From the NCBI RefSeq assembly GCF_002833405.1, contig NZ_CP025135.1, positions 2,895,501 through 2,959,500 on the forward strand: a stretch of DNA of 64,000 nucleotides. Reading direction: 5' to 3'. The translations under genes were made by a program, and so were the position numbers. Of this stretch, positions 12,311 to 21,714 are shown piece by piece. This DNA comes from Planococcus sp. MB-3u-03 (GTDB lineage Bacteria > Bacillota > Bacilli > Bacillales_A > Planococcaceae). Position 1 is the stretch's first letter; each line of letters starts with the position of its first letter. The notes beneath the pieces were generated by a model. The model had not been told where the DNA came from. It saw nothing but the letters and a program-made list of their open reading frames with translations, and searched no databases.

Positions 12311-13939
12311 TTAATAACGTTGTGCCCGATGCCCTTTGGCGCTGGCGGCTTGAGCTACTTTGCTCGCTGCCGGCTTGCCGTAAAGCTTCGGTTCAGCGTT
12401 TTCACTGCCTTTCATTTCGTTCATTTTCTTCACTTTCATATCGATGTTGTCACGGACACGGCGCCCATAGTCTTCATCGGCTTGGGTGAAGTGATGCACC
12501 ATTTCCTCTTGGATGCGCGGATCGCATGCAGATAAGGCATCTCCGAGATTATTAATCAGTTCTTCCCGCTCCCAGTCCTCGAAACTGCGGTAGGTTTCAC
12601 CGGCCTGGCCGTAATTATTCGTGCGGTCGATCGGCGCCTTCGTCAATTTGCCGTGGTATTCCGGCTCATGATCCGGTGTATCCGGACGGTCTGCTTCCTT
12701 GAACCCGCCAAGTACGGACGGTTCATAATTGATGTGCGGATTTTTTGCATTCTCGCCGCGCGGCACATCCATCGCCCCGCCGTATTGATTGGTCGCCACA
12801 CGTTTTTTTGGCGCGTTGACCGGCAGCTTCAAATAGTTCGCCCCGACACGGTAACGCTGTGTATCAGAGTACGAAAACGTACGGCCAATCAGCATTTTAT
12901 CATCCGAGAAATCCATGCCGTCGACAAGGACGCCCGTACCGAATGCGGCTTGCTCGATTTCCGCATGGTAGTTTTCTGGATTGCGGTTCAAGACCATTTT
13001 GCCGACTGGCAAGAATGGGAATTTATCCATCGGCCATAATTTCGTATCATCTAGCGGGTCGAAGTCGAGTTCAGCATGTTCATCATCGCTCATGATCTGT
13101 ACGAACAACTCCCATTCCGGATAATCGCCGTTTTCAATCGAATCGTAAAGATCTTCCGTTGCATGCCCGACGTTTTTCGCCTGGATTTCATCAGCTTCTT
13201 CCTGAGTCAAATTGCGAATGCCTTGTTTTGGCTCCCAATGGTATTTGACGAGGACCGCTTCTCCCTTATCATTGACCCATTTATAGGTGTTGACGCCAGA
13301 GCCTTGCATATGGCGGTAGGTTGCTGGAATGCCCCAAGGAGAAAACAGGAACGTGATCATATGCGTCGCTTCAGGAGAGCGGGCGACAAAGTCGAACATC
13401 CGCTCCGGATCCGGAACGTTTGAAACCGGGTCGTTTTTAAAGGCGTGGATCATATCCGGGAATTTCATCGCATCACGGATAAAGAAAATTTTCAAGTTAT
13501 TCCCGACAAGGTCCCAATTGCCATCTTCGGTATACATTTTCACGGCAAAACCACGCGGGTCGCGTGCCGTTTCGGGAGAGTGGCGGGAGCCTGCTACTGT
13601 AGAGAAGCGCACAAGCAGCGGCGTTTGTTTGCCTTTGCCTGAAAATACTTTGGCGCGCGTATATTTTTCAACCGGCTCGTCGCCGACAGTTCCATAAGTC
13701 TCGAAATAGCCGAATGCCCCGGCGCCACGTGCGTGGACGATGCGTTCAGGTATTTCTTCACGGTCAAAATGAGAGATCTTTTCGATGAAGTTATAGTGTT
13801 CAAGAGTAGCCTGCCCGCGATTTCCGATAGTCCGCAAATTCTGGTTGTCTTTTACCGGGTGCCCTTGGCGGTTGGTCAAGGTTTCCTCGTTTTCGCCCTC
13901 AGACATTTTGTTCTTAAGCTCTTCATTGTGGTCCTTCAT
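12311..13939 (-). CDS. Monofunctional haem catalase, KatX-like length
   Basis: This catalase has 542 residues and would convert hydrogen peroxide to water and oxygen in the cytoplasm. The active-site His lies in [12 protein letters not shown] (about residue 70), the distal Asn in [11 protein letters not shown], and the proximal haem Tyr in [14 protein letters not shown]. Its length is greater than the about 480 residues of vegetative KatA and close to that of Bacillus KatX, which is under SigB control; a SigB-like promoter is indeed visible at 13976-14001. A lysine- and alanine-rich C-terminal tail follows the core. The start ATG sits behind AAGGAGG. It appears monocistronic. Confidence 0.96.
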   Translation of the reverse strand: MKDHNEELKNKMSEGENEETLTNRQGHPVKDNQNLRTIGNRGQATLEHYNFIEKISHFDREEIPERIVHARGAGAFGYFETYGTVGDEPVEKYTRAKVFSGKGKQTPLLVRFSTVAGSRHSPETARDPRGFAVKMYTEDGNWDLVGNNLKIFFIRDAMKFPDMIHAFKNDPVSNVPDPERMFDFVARSPEATHMITFLFSPWGIPATYRHMQGSGVNTYKWVNDKGEAVLVKYHWEPKQGIRNLTQEEADEIQAKNVGHATEDLYDSIENGDYPEWELFVQIMSDDEHAELDFDPLDDTKLWPMDKFPFLPVGKMVLNRNPENYHAEIEQAAFGTGVLVDGMDFSDDKMLIGRTFSYSDTQRYRVGANYLKLPVNAPKKRVATNQYGGAMDVPRGENAKNPHINYEPSVLGGFKEADRPDTPDHEPEYHGKLTKAPIDRTNNYGQAGETYRSFEDWEREELINNLGDALSACDPRIQEEMVHHFTQADEDYGRRVRDNIDMKVKKMNEMKGSENAEPKLYGKPAASKVAQAASAKGHRAQRY

Positions 13940-13975
13940 GAGAATCCTCCTTCATTTTAATGCCATCATTTCCCT

Positions 13976-14001
13976 CTTCCCATAATCGCAAGCAAATAAA
14001 C
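13976..14001 (-). promoter_or_regulatory. Putative SigB promoter of catalase
   Basis: On the minus strand GTTTAT, a 14-bp spacer and GGGAAG lie about 37 bp before the catalase start and resemble the SigB consensus. Confidence 0.5.
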
Positions 14002-14156
14002 CTATTTTTTGCCAACTCCTCCCTTCGATACAGGCCGTTTCTATATAGAAGGCTCTTTTGCCACCCTAAAATCAAACCCGCCTCCCTTGGAATAGACAAA
14101 TCCCGTCGGATATGGAAAACTAGAATGGAATCGACTTACAGAAAGCAGGGCTGGAA

Positions 14157-15344
14157 ATGAGTGTTACCTTGAAAGAGAAAGGGAGATGGGACCCTTTGAA
14201 AGTTTTTTTGAAAGTATCAGCGGCCTATCTTCTCTCCCGGTTTTACCGAAATGCACAAGGCCCTAAAATCGCCCTGGTGGGAGGGAACCTCGGAGAAAAA
14301 TACGAAGACAATGCTTCCGTTTTCCATAAATACCTGGTGAATAACCACGCAGACCAAGTCACGGCCTATTGGATGTATGATCCATCGACCGACTATGCGA
14401 AGAATGGGCGGATTCCAAATGCCGTGCCGCTTGGCAGCTTCCGCAATTATTTGCTGTTCTTCCGCGCCGATTACACATTCCACGGGCACTCCTTGCTTTA
14501 CGATATCGTGCCATCAGCCGACAAATTCCTGAACTTGAACCGGCGGACGGTCATCACGCACGTCAGCCACGGCATCGAGGGCTTCAAGAAAATCCTCATC
14601 CAAAAAGAAGACGTCCCGCTGCTCAAGCGGACGGATTATTTCAATTGCGCATCGCGCTACGAATACGAGCTGAAACGCGACAAATGGAAAATCCCTGAAG
14701 AAAAACTCATCATCACCGGATTCCCCCGCTTTGACCGCTATTTGCCGGACCAGCCGCCAAAAGAGATGAAGCGCATTTTGATGATGATGACTTGGCGGGA
14801 ATGGCTGTTTGACCTGTCGAGAGAAGAATTTCTCGACAGCAATTACTTCCGCAGCACGATCGGCTTATTGGAGCACGAAGGGATACGCGAACTCCTGAAA
14901 TCCAACGGCATCCACCTTCAAATCGCACTCCACCCATTCATGAAGCGCTTTGAAGAACATTTCTTCCCGCTTGCCGACCAGGATTACGGCATCGAATTCC
15001 TGGATTTCAACCACACTTCCATCGAACGCTCGATTGAAGAAAACGATATGCTTCTGACGGATATCACCAGTGTTTCCTGGGACTTCCTGTATTTGAATAA
15101 GCCGATCATTTTCTTCATGTTCGACCAGCAGGAATACACGGAAAAACGCGGTTCCTACCTCGACCTCGACAAAGACCTTTACGGTTATAAATCCCAGACT
15201 GTAGAAGACGTCTATCGCACGCTTTCCTATATGCTCGAAAACAATATCACCCATAACGAGTGGTACGGGAAAGCCGAGGAGTATATCGATTATTTCGACC
15301 AGGACAATTGCAAACGCCTGGCACAACGCGTCATGAACGTATAA
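14157..15344 (+). CDS. CDP-glycerol glycerophosphotransferase family protein
   Basis: The 395-residue protein belongs to the TagB/TagF family, which transfers glycerol phosphate (or related units) from CDP-glycerol to teichoic-acid chains at the inner face of the membrane. Landmarks are VSHGIEGFKK near residue 138, GFPRFDRY near 190, ALHPFMKRF near 262, and the substrate-binding TDITSVSWDFLYLNKPIIFF stretch near 300, which is the family hallmark. The N-terminus contains an amphipathic segment that may sit on the membrane. The start ATG overlaps no other gene and its RBS is modest. No other tag/tar genes adjoin it, so it may act in wall or capsule decoration. Confidence 0.88.
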   Translation: MSVTLKEKGRWDPLKVFLKVSAAYLLSRFYRNAQGPKIALVGGNLGEKYEDNASVFHKYLVNNHADQVTAYWMYDPSTDYAKNGRIPNAVPLGSFRNYLLFFRADYTFHGHSLLYDIVPSADKFLNLNRRTVITHVSHGIEGFKKILIQKEDVPLLKRTDYFNCASRYEYELKRDKWKIPEEKLIITGFPRFDRYLPDQPPKEMKRILMMMTWREWLFDLSREEFLDSNYFRSTIGLLEHEGIRELLKSNGIHLQIALHPFMKRFEEHFFPLADQDYGIEFLDFNHTSIERSIEENDMLLTDITSVSWDFLYLNKPIIFFMFDQQEYTEKRGSYLDLDKDLYGYKSQTVEDVYRTLSYMLENNITHNEWYGKAEEYIDYFDQDNCKRLAQRVMNV

Positions 15345-15375
15345 ATGTTTCACGTGAAACTTTATAATGAGACAA

Positions 15376-15419
15376 GAAAACCGGCAAGCTTGGAGTGAAT
15401 CCAGGCTTGCCGGTTTTCT
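15376..15419. terminator. Bidirectional terminator
   Basis: GAAAACCGGCAAGC and GCTTGCCGGTTTTC are perfect arms around an 18-base loop, placed between the convergent glycerophosphotransferase and exoA genes. Confidence 0.88.
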
Positions 15420-15453
15420 TTCGTTATAAAAATGAATAATCATGAATAAGCCA

Positions 15454-16218
15454 TTAAGTCATTGAATCGCTTAATTGCAATTCCACCGGGCAGTGGTCCG
15501 ATCCATACACTTCCGTATGGATCGCCGCACTCTTCATTCGCCCGACGAGACGGTTGGAAGCGATGAAGTAATCGATGCGCCAGCCGACATTCTTCTCCCG
15601 GCAATTCGAACGATAAGACCACCATGAATAATGGCCGCCTTCATCAGGATGAAAATGGCGGAATGTATCCACGAAACCGCTGTCGAGAAAATCACTGATC
15701 TTCCCGCGCTCTTCTGGCGTGAAGCCCGAGTTCTTCTTATTGGCTTTCGGGTTTTTCAAATCGATTTCCTGATGCGCCACGTTCAAGTCCCCGCATAAAA
15801 TGACCGGTTTTTCGAGGTCCAATTGCTGGATATAAGAAAGCAACTTGTCTTCCCACAATAGACGGTACGCAAGGCGCAACAGCCCGTGCTGGGAATTCGG
15901 CGTATAGCTATTGACCAAATAAAATTCAGGGAACTCCAATGTGATCAGCCTGCCTTCTGTATCGTGTTCCTCAAGACCGACACCGTAATGGACATTCAAT
16001 GGGCGCTGTTTGGTGAAGACGGCGGTCCCTGAATAGCCTTTCTTCTGTGCATAATTCCAATATGTATGATAACCCGGAAGCTCCAAATCAATCTGGCCTT
16101 CCTGCAATTTGATCTCCTGAACACACAAAATATCGGCATCCACTGTCTCAAAGAAATCCATAAACCCTTTTTTCATCACGGCCCGCAGGCCATTTACATT
16201 CCATGATACCAATTTCAT
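15454..16218 (-). CDS. exoA: Exodeoxyribonuclease III / AP endonuclease
   Basis: The 254-residue enzyme of the Xth/ExoA family cleaves DNA at abasic sites and degrades 3' ends in base-excision repair. Catalytic residues are visible in VQEIKLQEG (metal Glu), CGDLNVAHQEIDL (Asp-x-Asn), the WSYRSNCREKNVGWRIDY substrate loop and YGSDHCPV (Asp-His). The start is placed at the ATG at 16218 because the purine-rich GTGAG is 8 bases away, whereas an ATG three codons earlier is too close to it. It appears monocistronic. Confidence 0.95.
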   Translation of the reverse strand: MKLVSWNVNGLRAVMKKGFMDFFETVDADILCVQEIKLQEGQIDLELPGYHTYWNYAQKKGYSGTAVFTKQRPLNVHYGVGLEEHDTEGRLITLEFPEFYLVNSYTPNSQHGLLRLAYRLLWEDKLLSYIQQLDLEKPVILCGDLNVAHQEIDLKNPKANKKNSGFTPEERGKISDFLDSGFVDTFRHFHPDEGGHYSWWSYRSNCREKNVGWRIDYFIASNRLVGRMKSAAIHTEVYGSDHCPVELQLSDSMT

Positions 16219-16393
16219 CCCATTCACTCACTTTCTTTCATCAGTGTAGCGGAATAAGGGCTTCGCCTCAAATACAGAGGTCTCGATTTCTTGTGACTTT
16301 GATTGTAAAATTTCAGCAAATATTCAGTCAAAACTGTCTTTTTTTAGAGTCTGTCTTGTACAATAGACTTAACAAAAAAGGGGGCCTTCGGCT

Positions 16394-17671
16394 ATGGCGA
16401 AGTTCACGAAACCGGAAAAAAGCTGGGCGTTGTACGATTGGGGCAGCTCCGCTTATTCCATTATCATCACGACCGCAGTGTTTCCGCTGTTCTATAAAGC
16501 AGCTGCAACAGAGGCCGGTGTGGAACTTGCGGATTCAACAGCTTATTTAAGTTATACGATCGCTATTTTCACGTTTATCTTGGCGATGCTCGGCCCACTG
16601 CTCGGAACGATTGCCGATTATGAAGGAATGAAAAAGAAATTTTTCACCGTGTTTTTCGTGCTTGGCACAGTTTCGACGGCGATGCTCGCTTTCGTCCCGG
16701 AAGGCCAGTGGCTCTGGCTCTTGATCTGCTACGTGTTCGCTGCGCTTGGAGCGACTGGTGCGAATCTATTCTATGATGCTTTTATCGTCGATGTCACCAC
16801 CAGCAAACGCATGAACCAAGTTTCGGCATTCGGCTACGGACTTGGCTATATCGGCTCGACAATTCCATTTGCGCTGGCCATCCTGATCATCCTGCTTGCG
16901 CAAAATGAAATCTTGCCGCTATCTGTCACAAATGCCAGCCGGCTTGCTTTCTTGATTACAGCCGCTTGGTGGATCTTGTTCTCGATTCCGCTGTTCCGCC
17001 ATGTAAAACAACAGCATTTCATCAAACGCGAAGCAAATCCGGTCGTCCAAAGCTTCCGCCGGCTCAATAAAACGATCCGGGAAATACGCCAGTACCGCGC
17101 CTTGTTCCTATTCCTCATTGCGTATTTCTTCTATATCGATGGCGTCGGCACGATTATCTCACTGTCCACCGCATACGGAACTGATCTCGGATTGAGCGCC
17201 ACCAGCTTATTGATCGTTTTGTTCGCCACACAAGTAGTGGCCGCGCCTTTTGCGATTCTCTACGGCAAGCTCGCCGATCGCTTTACCGGAAAGAAAATGC
17301 TGTATGTCGGCATTTTCGTCTATATTATCGTTTGTGTCTATGCGGTTTTCATCGAAACCATTATGGACTTCTGGATTCTTGCGATGCTTGTCGCCACCAG
17401 CCAAGGCGGCATCCAAGCCTTGAGCCGCTCTTATTTCGGCAAGCTCGTGCCAAAGCAAAATGCCAATGAGTTTTTCGGGTTTTACAATATTTTCGGCAAA
17501 TTTGCCGCGATTACGGGGCCTTTGCTTGTCGGCGTCACTTCCCAGATTACCGGCAACTCCAGTTTAGGGGTTTTGAGTTTGGTCGTACTCTTCATCATCG
17601 GTCTGGTCGTCCTCATCTTCGTTCCAGAACCGGTGCCTCATGAGCCGGTCGATGAAGTCGCCGCTGAATAA
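16394..17671 (+). CDS. MFS transporter, UMF1 / Atg22-like
   Basis: The 425-residue protein has about 12 membrane segments and begins with the UMF1 (Atg22-like) signature SWALYDWGSSAYSIIITTAVFP. A conserved GATGANLFYDAF stretch is near residue 120 and GKLADRFTGKK, the MFS loop motif, near 290. Members are proposed to move amino acids or peptides out of compartments in fungi; the bacterial substrate is unknown. The ATG follows GGGGGCC. A leader of about 160 bp contains a possible -10 TACAAT. The gene ends at a strong terminator and is alone on its strand. Confidence 0.88.
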   Translation: MAKFTKPEKSWALYDWGSSAYSIIITTAVFPLFYKAAATEAGVELADSTAYLSYTIAIFTFILAMLGPLLGTIADYEGMKKKFFTVFFVLGTVSTAMLAFVPEGQWLWLLICYVFAALGATGANLFYDAFIVDVTTSKRMNQVSAFGYGLGYIGSTIPFALAILIILLAQNEILPLSVTNASRLAFLITAAWWILFSIPLFRHVKQQHFIKREANPVVQSFRRLNKTIREIRQYRALFLFLIAYFFYIDGVGTIISLSTAYGTDLGLSATSLLIVLFATQVVAAPFAILYGKLADRFTGKKMLYVGIFVYIIVCVYAVFIETIMDFWILAMLVATSQGGIQALSRSYFGKLVPKQNANEFFGFYNIFGKFAAITGPLLVGVTSQITGNSSLGVLSLVVLFIIGLVVLIFVPEPVPHEPVDEVAAE

Positions 17672-17681
17672 CTCAACACAT

Positions 17682-17715
17682 AAAAGGCCTCCCGCAGCTG
17701 CGGGAGGCCTTTTTT
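17682..17715. terminator. Strong bidirectional terminator
   Basis: The perfect palindrome AAAAGGCCTCCCGCAGC / GCTGCGGGAGGCCTTTT lies between the convergent UMF1 and UPF0180-YtxH genes. Confidence 0.92.
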
Positions 17716-17720
17716 CATGA

Positions 17721-18482
17721 TTAATTATTCTTTTTCGCATCAGTTGGCTCAACTTTAATCTCGCCATCTGAGTTTTTGCCGAGTGATGATTCGCCGAATT
17801 CCACGACATCTACGCCGCCAGCATCTTTCTCAGCTTTCTTGATTTCTTTTTCGACTTTCTTTTCAGCCTTCTCATGCTCTTTTTGGGCTTTTTCTTCTTT
17901 TTTCTCTTCTTTTTCTTCAGCTTTTTCTTGCTGTTTCGCTTCTTTCTCAATTTCCTTTTCTTGCTTCTTCAATTCTTTTTCTTCTTTTTTCTCTTCGCGC
18001 TTCGCTTTCAGTTCGTCAGCTTTCACTTTCGCTTGCTCGATGGAAGTGTTCACTTTTTCACTGGAATCCGAAGTTTTCGCTTTCACTTGCTCCTGCAATT
18101 CCTTGCCGCTTTTAGGTGCAAGCAATAGGCCTGCTGCAGCGCCGATCAAAGCGCCTGTTACAGCACCGGCAACGAAGCTTCCACCGCCGCCTCCGCCTGA
18201 TTCAGAACCGTATTCCGGTGCCATTGGTGCAGGCGCCTGGATTTTGCCTTGGCGCACGAGGCGCTCTTCGACTTCTTCTACGATTTCAAACAAGGTGCGC
18301 CCTCTTGCTTCAACTAATGAAACGCTCATGTGGAAATCCGTTAAATCTTCTTGGTCACGGACGACCACTACGTCGTAATCGGGTGCATCTGTTTTCTTTT
18401 CAAGAATTTCTGCACGATACCCTTTTTGTACTAATGCATCGCGTACGGATGTAAATGGATGTTCAACTGCAATTTTTACCAT
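17721..18482 (-). CDS. UPF0180-YtxH fusion stress protein
   Basis: The 253-residue protein combines three parts. Residues 1-60 resemble UPF0180/YkuS (KIAVEHPFTSVRDALVQKGY). Residues about 95-130 form a glycine-rich hydrophobic segment with the YtxH signature (GALIGAAAGLLLAPKSGKEL). Residues 150-235 are an extremely charged Lys/Glu coiled coil. The YtxH family is linked to general and cell-wall stress in Bacillus; the biochemical role is unknown. The membrane-interacting YtxH segment plus a long helical tail suggests an inner-membrane anchored stress protein. The promoter at 18525-18549 has SigB character. The RBS AAAGGAGTG precedes the ATG. Confidence 0.82.
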   Translation of the reverse strand: MVKIAVEHPFTSVRDALVQKGYRAEILEKKTDAPDYDVVVVRDQEDLTDFHMSVSLVEARGRTLFEIVEEVEERLVRQGKIQAPAPMAPEYGSESGGGGGGSFVAGAVTGALIGAAAGLLLAPKSGKELQEQVKAKTSDSSEKVNTSIEQAKVKADELKAKREEKKEEKELKKQEKEIEKEAKQQEKAEEKEEKKEEKAQKEHEKAEKKVEKEIKKAEKDAGGVDVVEFGESSLGKNSDGEIKVEPTDAKKNN

Positions 18483-18524
18483 TCTGTGTCCACTCCTTTT
18501 TTTGAAAACTCTATGTTAAGTTGT

Positions 18525-18549
18525 TTTCCCCTAATCCACCGCTCTAAAC
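18525..18549 (-). promoter_or_regulatory. Putative SigB promoter of UPF0180-YtxH gene
   Basis: On the minus strand GTTTAG, a 13-bp spacer and GGGAAA lie about 43 bp before the start codon and resemble SigB sites. Confidence 0.5.
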
Positions 18550-18975
18550 TTATCCTTTGCGAACTCCTCCATTTTTTTCAAATTTTCACGCTTCGAATAA
18601 CTTTGTGAATACACATATTCATCAGTCTGATGCGGAATCGTTTCTCGCTTCAAGACAGTTAGTGACGTACTTTATATTCACTTGGAGCATCAGGTTGGTA
18701 TCCGCCTCCCTGCTTTGGGATGGCCTTTAGCCGCAAGCCAGAAAAAGCACCTGTCTTACAGCGTCGGCTCACCCTTGGCGCTGGTCGGCTTTGAGATTTC
18801 ATTGAAACAGATGTGTCTATATGGGTCTGCTTCTCCATTATTCATCTGCCGGTTGAGGAATCGCTTCCTGCACCGAAAATGATAGTGGAATCTTTTGAGT
18901 AGAATTGTTTGAAATCGGATCAAGCTTTGAATTGTTATTCATTCTCTAGCTTTCGGGCTATTCATCCACCGCATA
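18550..18975. other. Non-coding stretch, nothing identified
   Basis: About 425 bp with no convincing gene on either strand; the short plus-strand frames lack ribosome binding sites. The middle (18690-18800) is richer in GC than its sides and contains several GGCTTT/AAGCC-like inverted fragments, possibly a decayed repeat, but I find no second copy in the window. Confidence 0.4.
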
Positions 18976-19013
18976 TAAAAAACCCCGGACCAGCGTTTGA
19001 GCCGGTCGGGGCC
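18976..19013 (-). terminator. Terminator of the msmX-type gene
   Basis: CCCCGGACC and GGTCGGGG form a hairpin with a run of T on the minus strand, just after the stop of the ATPase gene. Confidence 0.82.
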
Positions 19014-19021
19014 AATGGATT

Positions 19022-20146
19022 TTATACGGTTACTTCTGCGCGTTCTACGGCTTTGATACGTGTTCCTGTTTCGGCATCGAAGAAATGGACATGTGCCATG
19101 TCGAAGGCGAGCGTTGCTTGATGCCCTGCTTCGATCGTAGTCGCGGCGTCGACACGGGCGATGAATTCCTGGTCCTCGTATACTGCGTGAAGAATCGTCT
19201 CCGCGCCTGTCAGTTCAGATACGGTGATCGTTGCATCGAATTCACTTGCTGGGATTCCAGACAGGTCTTCGTTATCGACATGGATATGTTCCGGGCGGAT
19301 GCCAAGCGTGATCGGCTTGTTGTCATAGCCTTCTGCTTTCAGCACGTCCAAAAGTTTTGCAGGAATCGACATTTTCTTGTCTCCAACGGCAAAAGTGCCA
19401 TCGACGAGTTTACCTTCAAAGAAATTCATCGCTGGTGAACCAATAAAGCCTCCGACAAAGCGGTTTTCTGGGAAATCATAGACTTCTTTCGGCGTGCCTA
19501 CTTGTTGGATTAATCCGTCTTTCATGACAACAATGCGGGAAGCCATCGTCATTGCTTCCGTTTGGTCATGGGTGACGTAAATCGTTGTCGTTTTCAGGCG
19601 GTTATGCAATTTGGAGATTTCAGCGCGCATCTGTACGCGCAGTTTTGCATCCAAGTTCGACAAGGGCTCATCCATCAAGAAGACTTTTGCATCGCGGACA
19701 ATGGCGCGTCCAAGTGCCACACGCTGGCGCTGTCCGCCTGAGAGCGCTTTCGGTTTTCTGTTTAGGTATTCTTCCAATCCTAAGATCGCGGCGGCTTCAT
19801 CTACGCGGCGTTTGATCTCCGACTTTTTGAACTTTCTCAGCTTCAAGCCGAATGCCATGTTTTCATAGACGGTCATATGCGGATACAAGGCATAGTTTTG
19901 GAACACCATCGCGATGTCGCGTTCTTTTGGCTCGACATCATTCATGCGTTTTCCGTCAATGAAGAATTCACCTTCCGAGATTTCTTCCAGCCCTGCGATC
20001 ATCCGCAATGTTGTCGATTTCCCACACCCCGAAGGACCGACAAAAACGATGAACTCTTCATCTTTTATATGTAAATTGAAATCACTGACTGCCAATGCGC
20101 CTTTATCATACCTTTTGCCTAATTGATCGATCTTAATTTCTGCCAT
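19022..20146 (-). CDS. msmX: Carbohydrate ABC importer ATPase, MsmX/UgpC type
   Basis: The 374-residue ATPase energises carbohydrate ABC importers. The nucleotide-binding domain has Walker A GPSGCGKST near residue 38, the signature LSGGQRQRVALGRA near 135 and Walker B VFLMDEPLSNLDAKLR near 155. The C-terminal 130 residues form the MalK-like regulatory/OB domain (ITLGIRPEHIHV). The start is the ATG at 20146 behind GAGGAG; a longer in-frame extension to 20302 has no RBS and crosses the promoter. It is transcribed divergently from the binding protein and permeases at 20377-23540, which lack an ATPase of their own. MsmX commonly serves several importers, so partners elsewhere are possible. Confidence 0.92.
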   Translation of the reverse strand: MAEIKIDQLGKRYDKGALAVSDFNLHIKDEEFIVFVGPSGCGKSTTLRMIAGLEEISEGEFFIDGKRMNDVEPKERDIAMVFQNYALYPHMTVYENMAFGLKLRKFKKSEIKRRVDEAAAILGLEEYLNRKPKALSGGQRQRVALGRAIVRDAKVFLMDEPLSNLDAKLRVQMRAEISKLHNRLKTTTIYVTHDQTEAMTMASRIVVMKDGLIQQVGTPKEVYDFPENRFVGGFIGSPAMNFFEGKLVDGTFAVGDKKMSIPAKLLDVLKAEGYDNKPITLGIRPEHIHVDNEDLSGIPASEFDATITVSELTGAETILHAVYEDQEFIARVDAATTIEAGHQATLAFDMAHVHFFDAETGTRIKAVERAEVTV

Positions 20147-20176
20147 GTCCCAGTCTCCTCTAATACTTTTTCTTCT

Positions 20177-20204
20177 ATTATAGAGAATAAGCAGTAAATT
20201 ACAA
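20177..20204 (-). promoter_or_regulatory. SigA-type promoter of msmX-type gene
   Basis: On the minus strand TTGTAA, a 16-bp spacer and TATAAT lie about 30 bp before the start codon. Confidence 0.65.
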
Positions 20205-20212
20205 ATATATAT

Positions 20213-20241
20213 TTGGCAACTTCTATACTCTACTGTATACT
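20213..20241 (+). promoter_or_regulatory. SigA-type promoter of the sugar importer operon
   Basis: TTGGCA, a 17-bp spacer and TATACT precede a leader of about 128 bases. The leader contains a small hairpin at 20315-20332 (CGTTT and AAACG arms closing on a TTCG loop). The -35 boxes of the two divergent promoters are only 8 bp apart, so one regulator could control both. Confidence 0.65.
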
Positions 20242-20376
20242 CGTTTCTAATGAAGCTGGAATATTCTGTACTACTAGAGACATGAATAGCAAGCTCCTTC
20301 ACAATCTTATCGACCGTTTGCTTCGGGAAACGAAATTTTTGGTTACCAAAGATATAAAAAAAAGGAGAGGAAAATC

Positions 20377-21702
20377 ATGAAAAAACTCTACACAATACCT
20401 GCAGCCTTTTTGGCATCTTCCCTATTTCTTACGGGCTGCGCCGGTTTTCAGACTGGCAACAGCAACGATAGCTCGACTGAAAACGAAGATGGAAAAGTCG
20501 TTCTCGATTTCTGGACTTTCTGGGGTTCCGAAATCCGCCGTCCCGTCATTGAAAAAATCATTACCGACTTTAACGAATCCCAGGATGAAATCGAAGTTCA
20601 GCATACTTACCTTCCTTGGGGAGACATTTGGACGAAAGAACTCGCAGCGATTGCAGCTGGCGACCCGCCTGATGTAGTCATCAATGACATCAACACGACC
20701 GCTCTCCGAGGAGAACAAAACCAGGCGATGAACCTGGCTGAGTTCTTATCAGAAGACGATATTTCGGGCCAGTTCTATCCGGAACTATGGGATGCCACAC
20801 TTCATGAAGGCGATTCATACGGCATACCGTTTAATACCGATACGCGCGTGCTGTTCTACAACAAAGATGCGTTTGAAGAGGCTGGGCTAGACCCTGAACA
20901 GCCCCCAACTACTTGGGCGGAACTTGAAGAATATGCAGCAAAGCTCGACGTGAAAAACGGCGATGATTACGAACGCATCGGGTTTTATCCATTATGGGGC
21001 ATTAATTACGATGTTTGGATGCTGAATGCGAATGGCCACAACTTCATCAATGAAGAAAATGACGTCTTGATCGACACCGAAACCAATCTTGAAACGCTCG
21101 AATGGCTGAAAGGCTGGAAAGATAAATACGGCGACGATGTCATCAATTCCTATAAAGCTCAAATTGACAGCCAGCAAGGCAATCCGTTCTTCAACGGCAG
21201 CCTCGGCATGTACGTCAGCGCACCGACTTTCTACACACAGATTCGCGATTATGCAGATGACTTGAACTTCGGTGTCGCGAAATTGCCGGAAATGGAACCA
21301 GGCAACGGCCCTACGAGCTGGGGCGGCGGATTTGTCGCCGAGATTCCAGCCGGCGCTTCGAACCCTGAAGCTTCTTATGAATTCATCAAATACTTGACGG
21401 GTGCTGAAGCCCAGGAATATTGGGCGGTCCAGAACTTCGACAGCGTCGCCAATATCGAAGCCGCTGAAAACGCAGCACAGTCCGACGAATTTACAGAAGA
21501 CGGCACCATGGTCTACAGCATGGCAACCGAATATATGAGCGATACTCTCCTTACACCGGTGCCGGTATCTGCCCCTGACTTCATGGGCAGCGTCAATCCG
21601 AAAATCGATGAAGTATTCCTTGGTTCGAAAACGCCAAAACAAGCGCTTGAAGAAGCACAGGCAGACGTCGAATCATTGATCGAAAAAAATACACGCGAGT
21701 AA
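20377..21702 (+). CDS. Sugar ABC transporter substrate-binding lipoprotein
   Basis: The 441-residue family 1 extracellular solute-binding protein has a lipoprotein signal with lipobox LTGC, so Cys21 would be lipidated and anchor it to the outer face of the membrane. The mature part shows VVLDFWTFWGSEIRRPVIEKI, GDPPDVVINDINTTALRGE, a GIPFNTDTRVLFYNKDAFEEAGL stretch and PTTWAELEEYAAKL, all typical of MalE/UgpB-like receptors for oligosaccharides or glycerol-phosphate diesters. The exact sugar cannot be read. A strong RBS (AAGGAGAGG) precedes the ATG. It is followed 12 bp later by two permease genes in one operon. Confidence 0.93.
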   Translation: MKKLYTIPAAFLASSLFLTGCAGFQTGNSNDSSTENEDGKVVLDFWTFWGSEIRRPVIEKIITDFNESQDEIEVQHTYLPWGDIWTKELAAIAAGDPPDVVINDINTTALRGEQNQAMNLAEFLSEDDISGQFYPELWDATLHEGDSYGIPFNTDTRVLFYNKDAFEEAGLDPEQPPTTWAELEEYAAKLDVKNGDDYERIGFYPLWGINYDVWMLNANGHNFINEENDVLIDTETNLETLEWLKGWKDKYGDDVINSYKAQIDSQQGNPFFNGSLGMYVSAPTFYTQIRDYADDLNFGVAKLPEMEPGNGPTSWGGGFVAEIPAGASNPEASYEFIKYLTGAEAQEYWAVQNFDSVANIEAAENAAQSDEFTEDGTMVYSMATEYMSDTLLTPVPVSAPDFMGSVNPKIDEVFLGSKTPKQALEEAQADVESLIEKNTRE

Positions 21703-21714
21703 GGAGGGCTTCGC

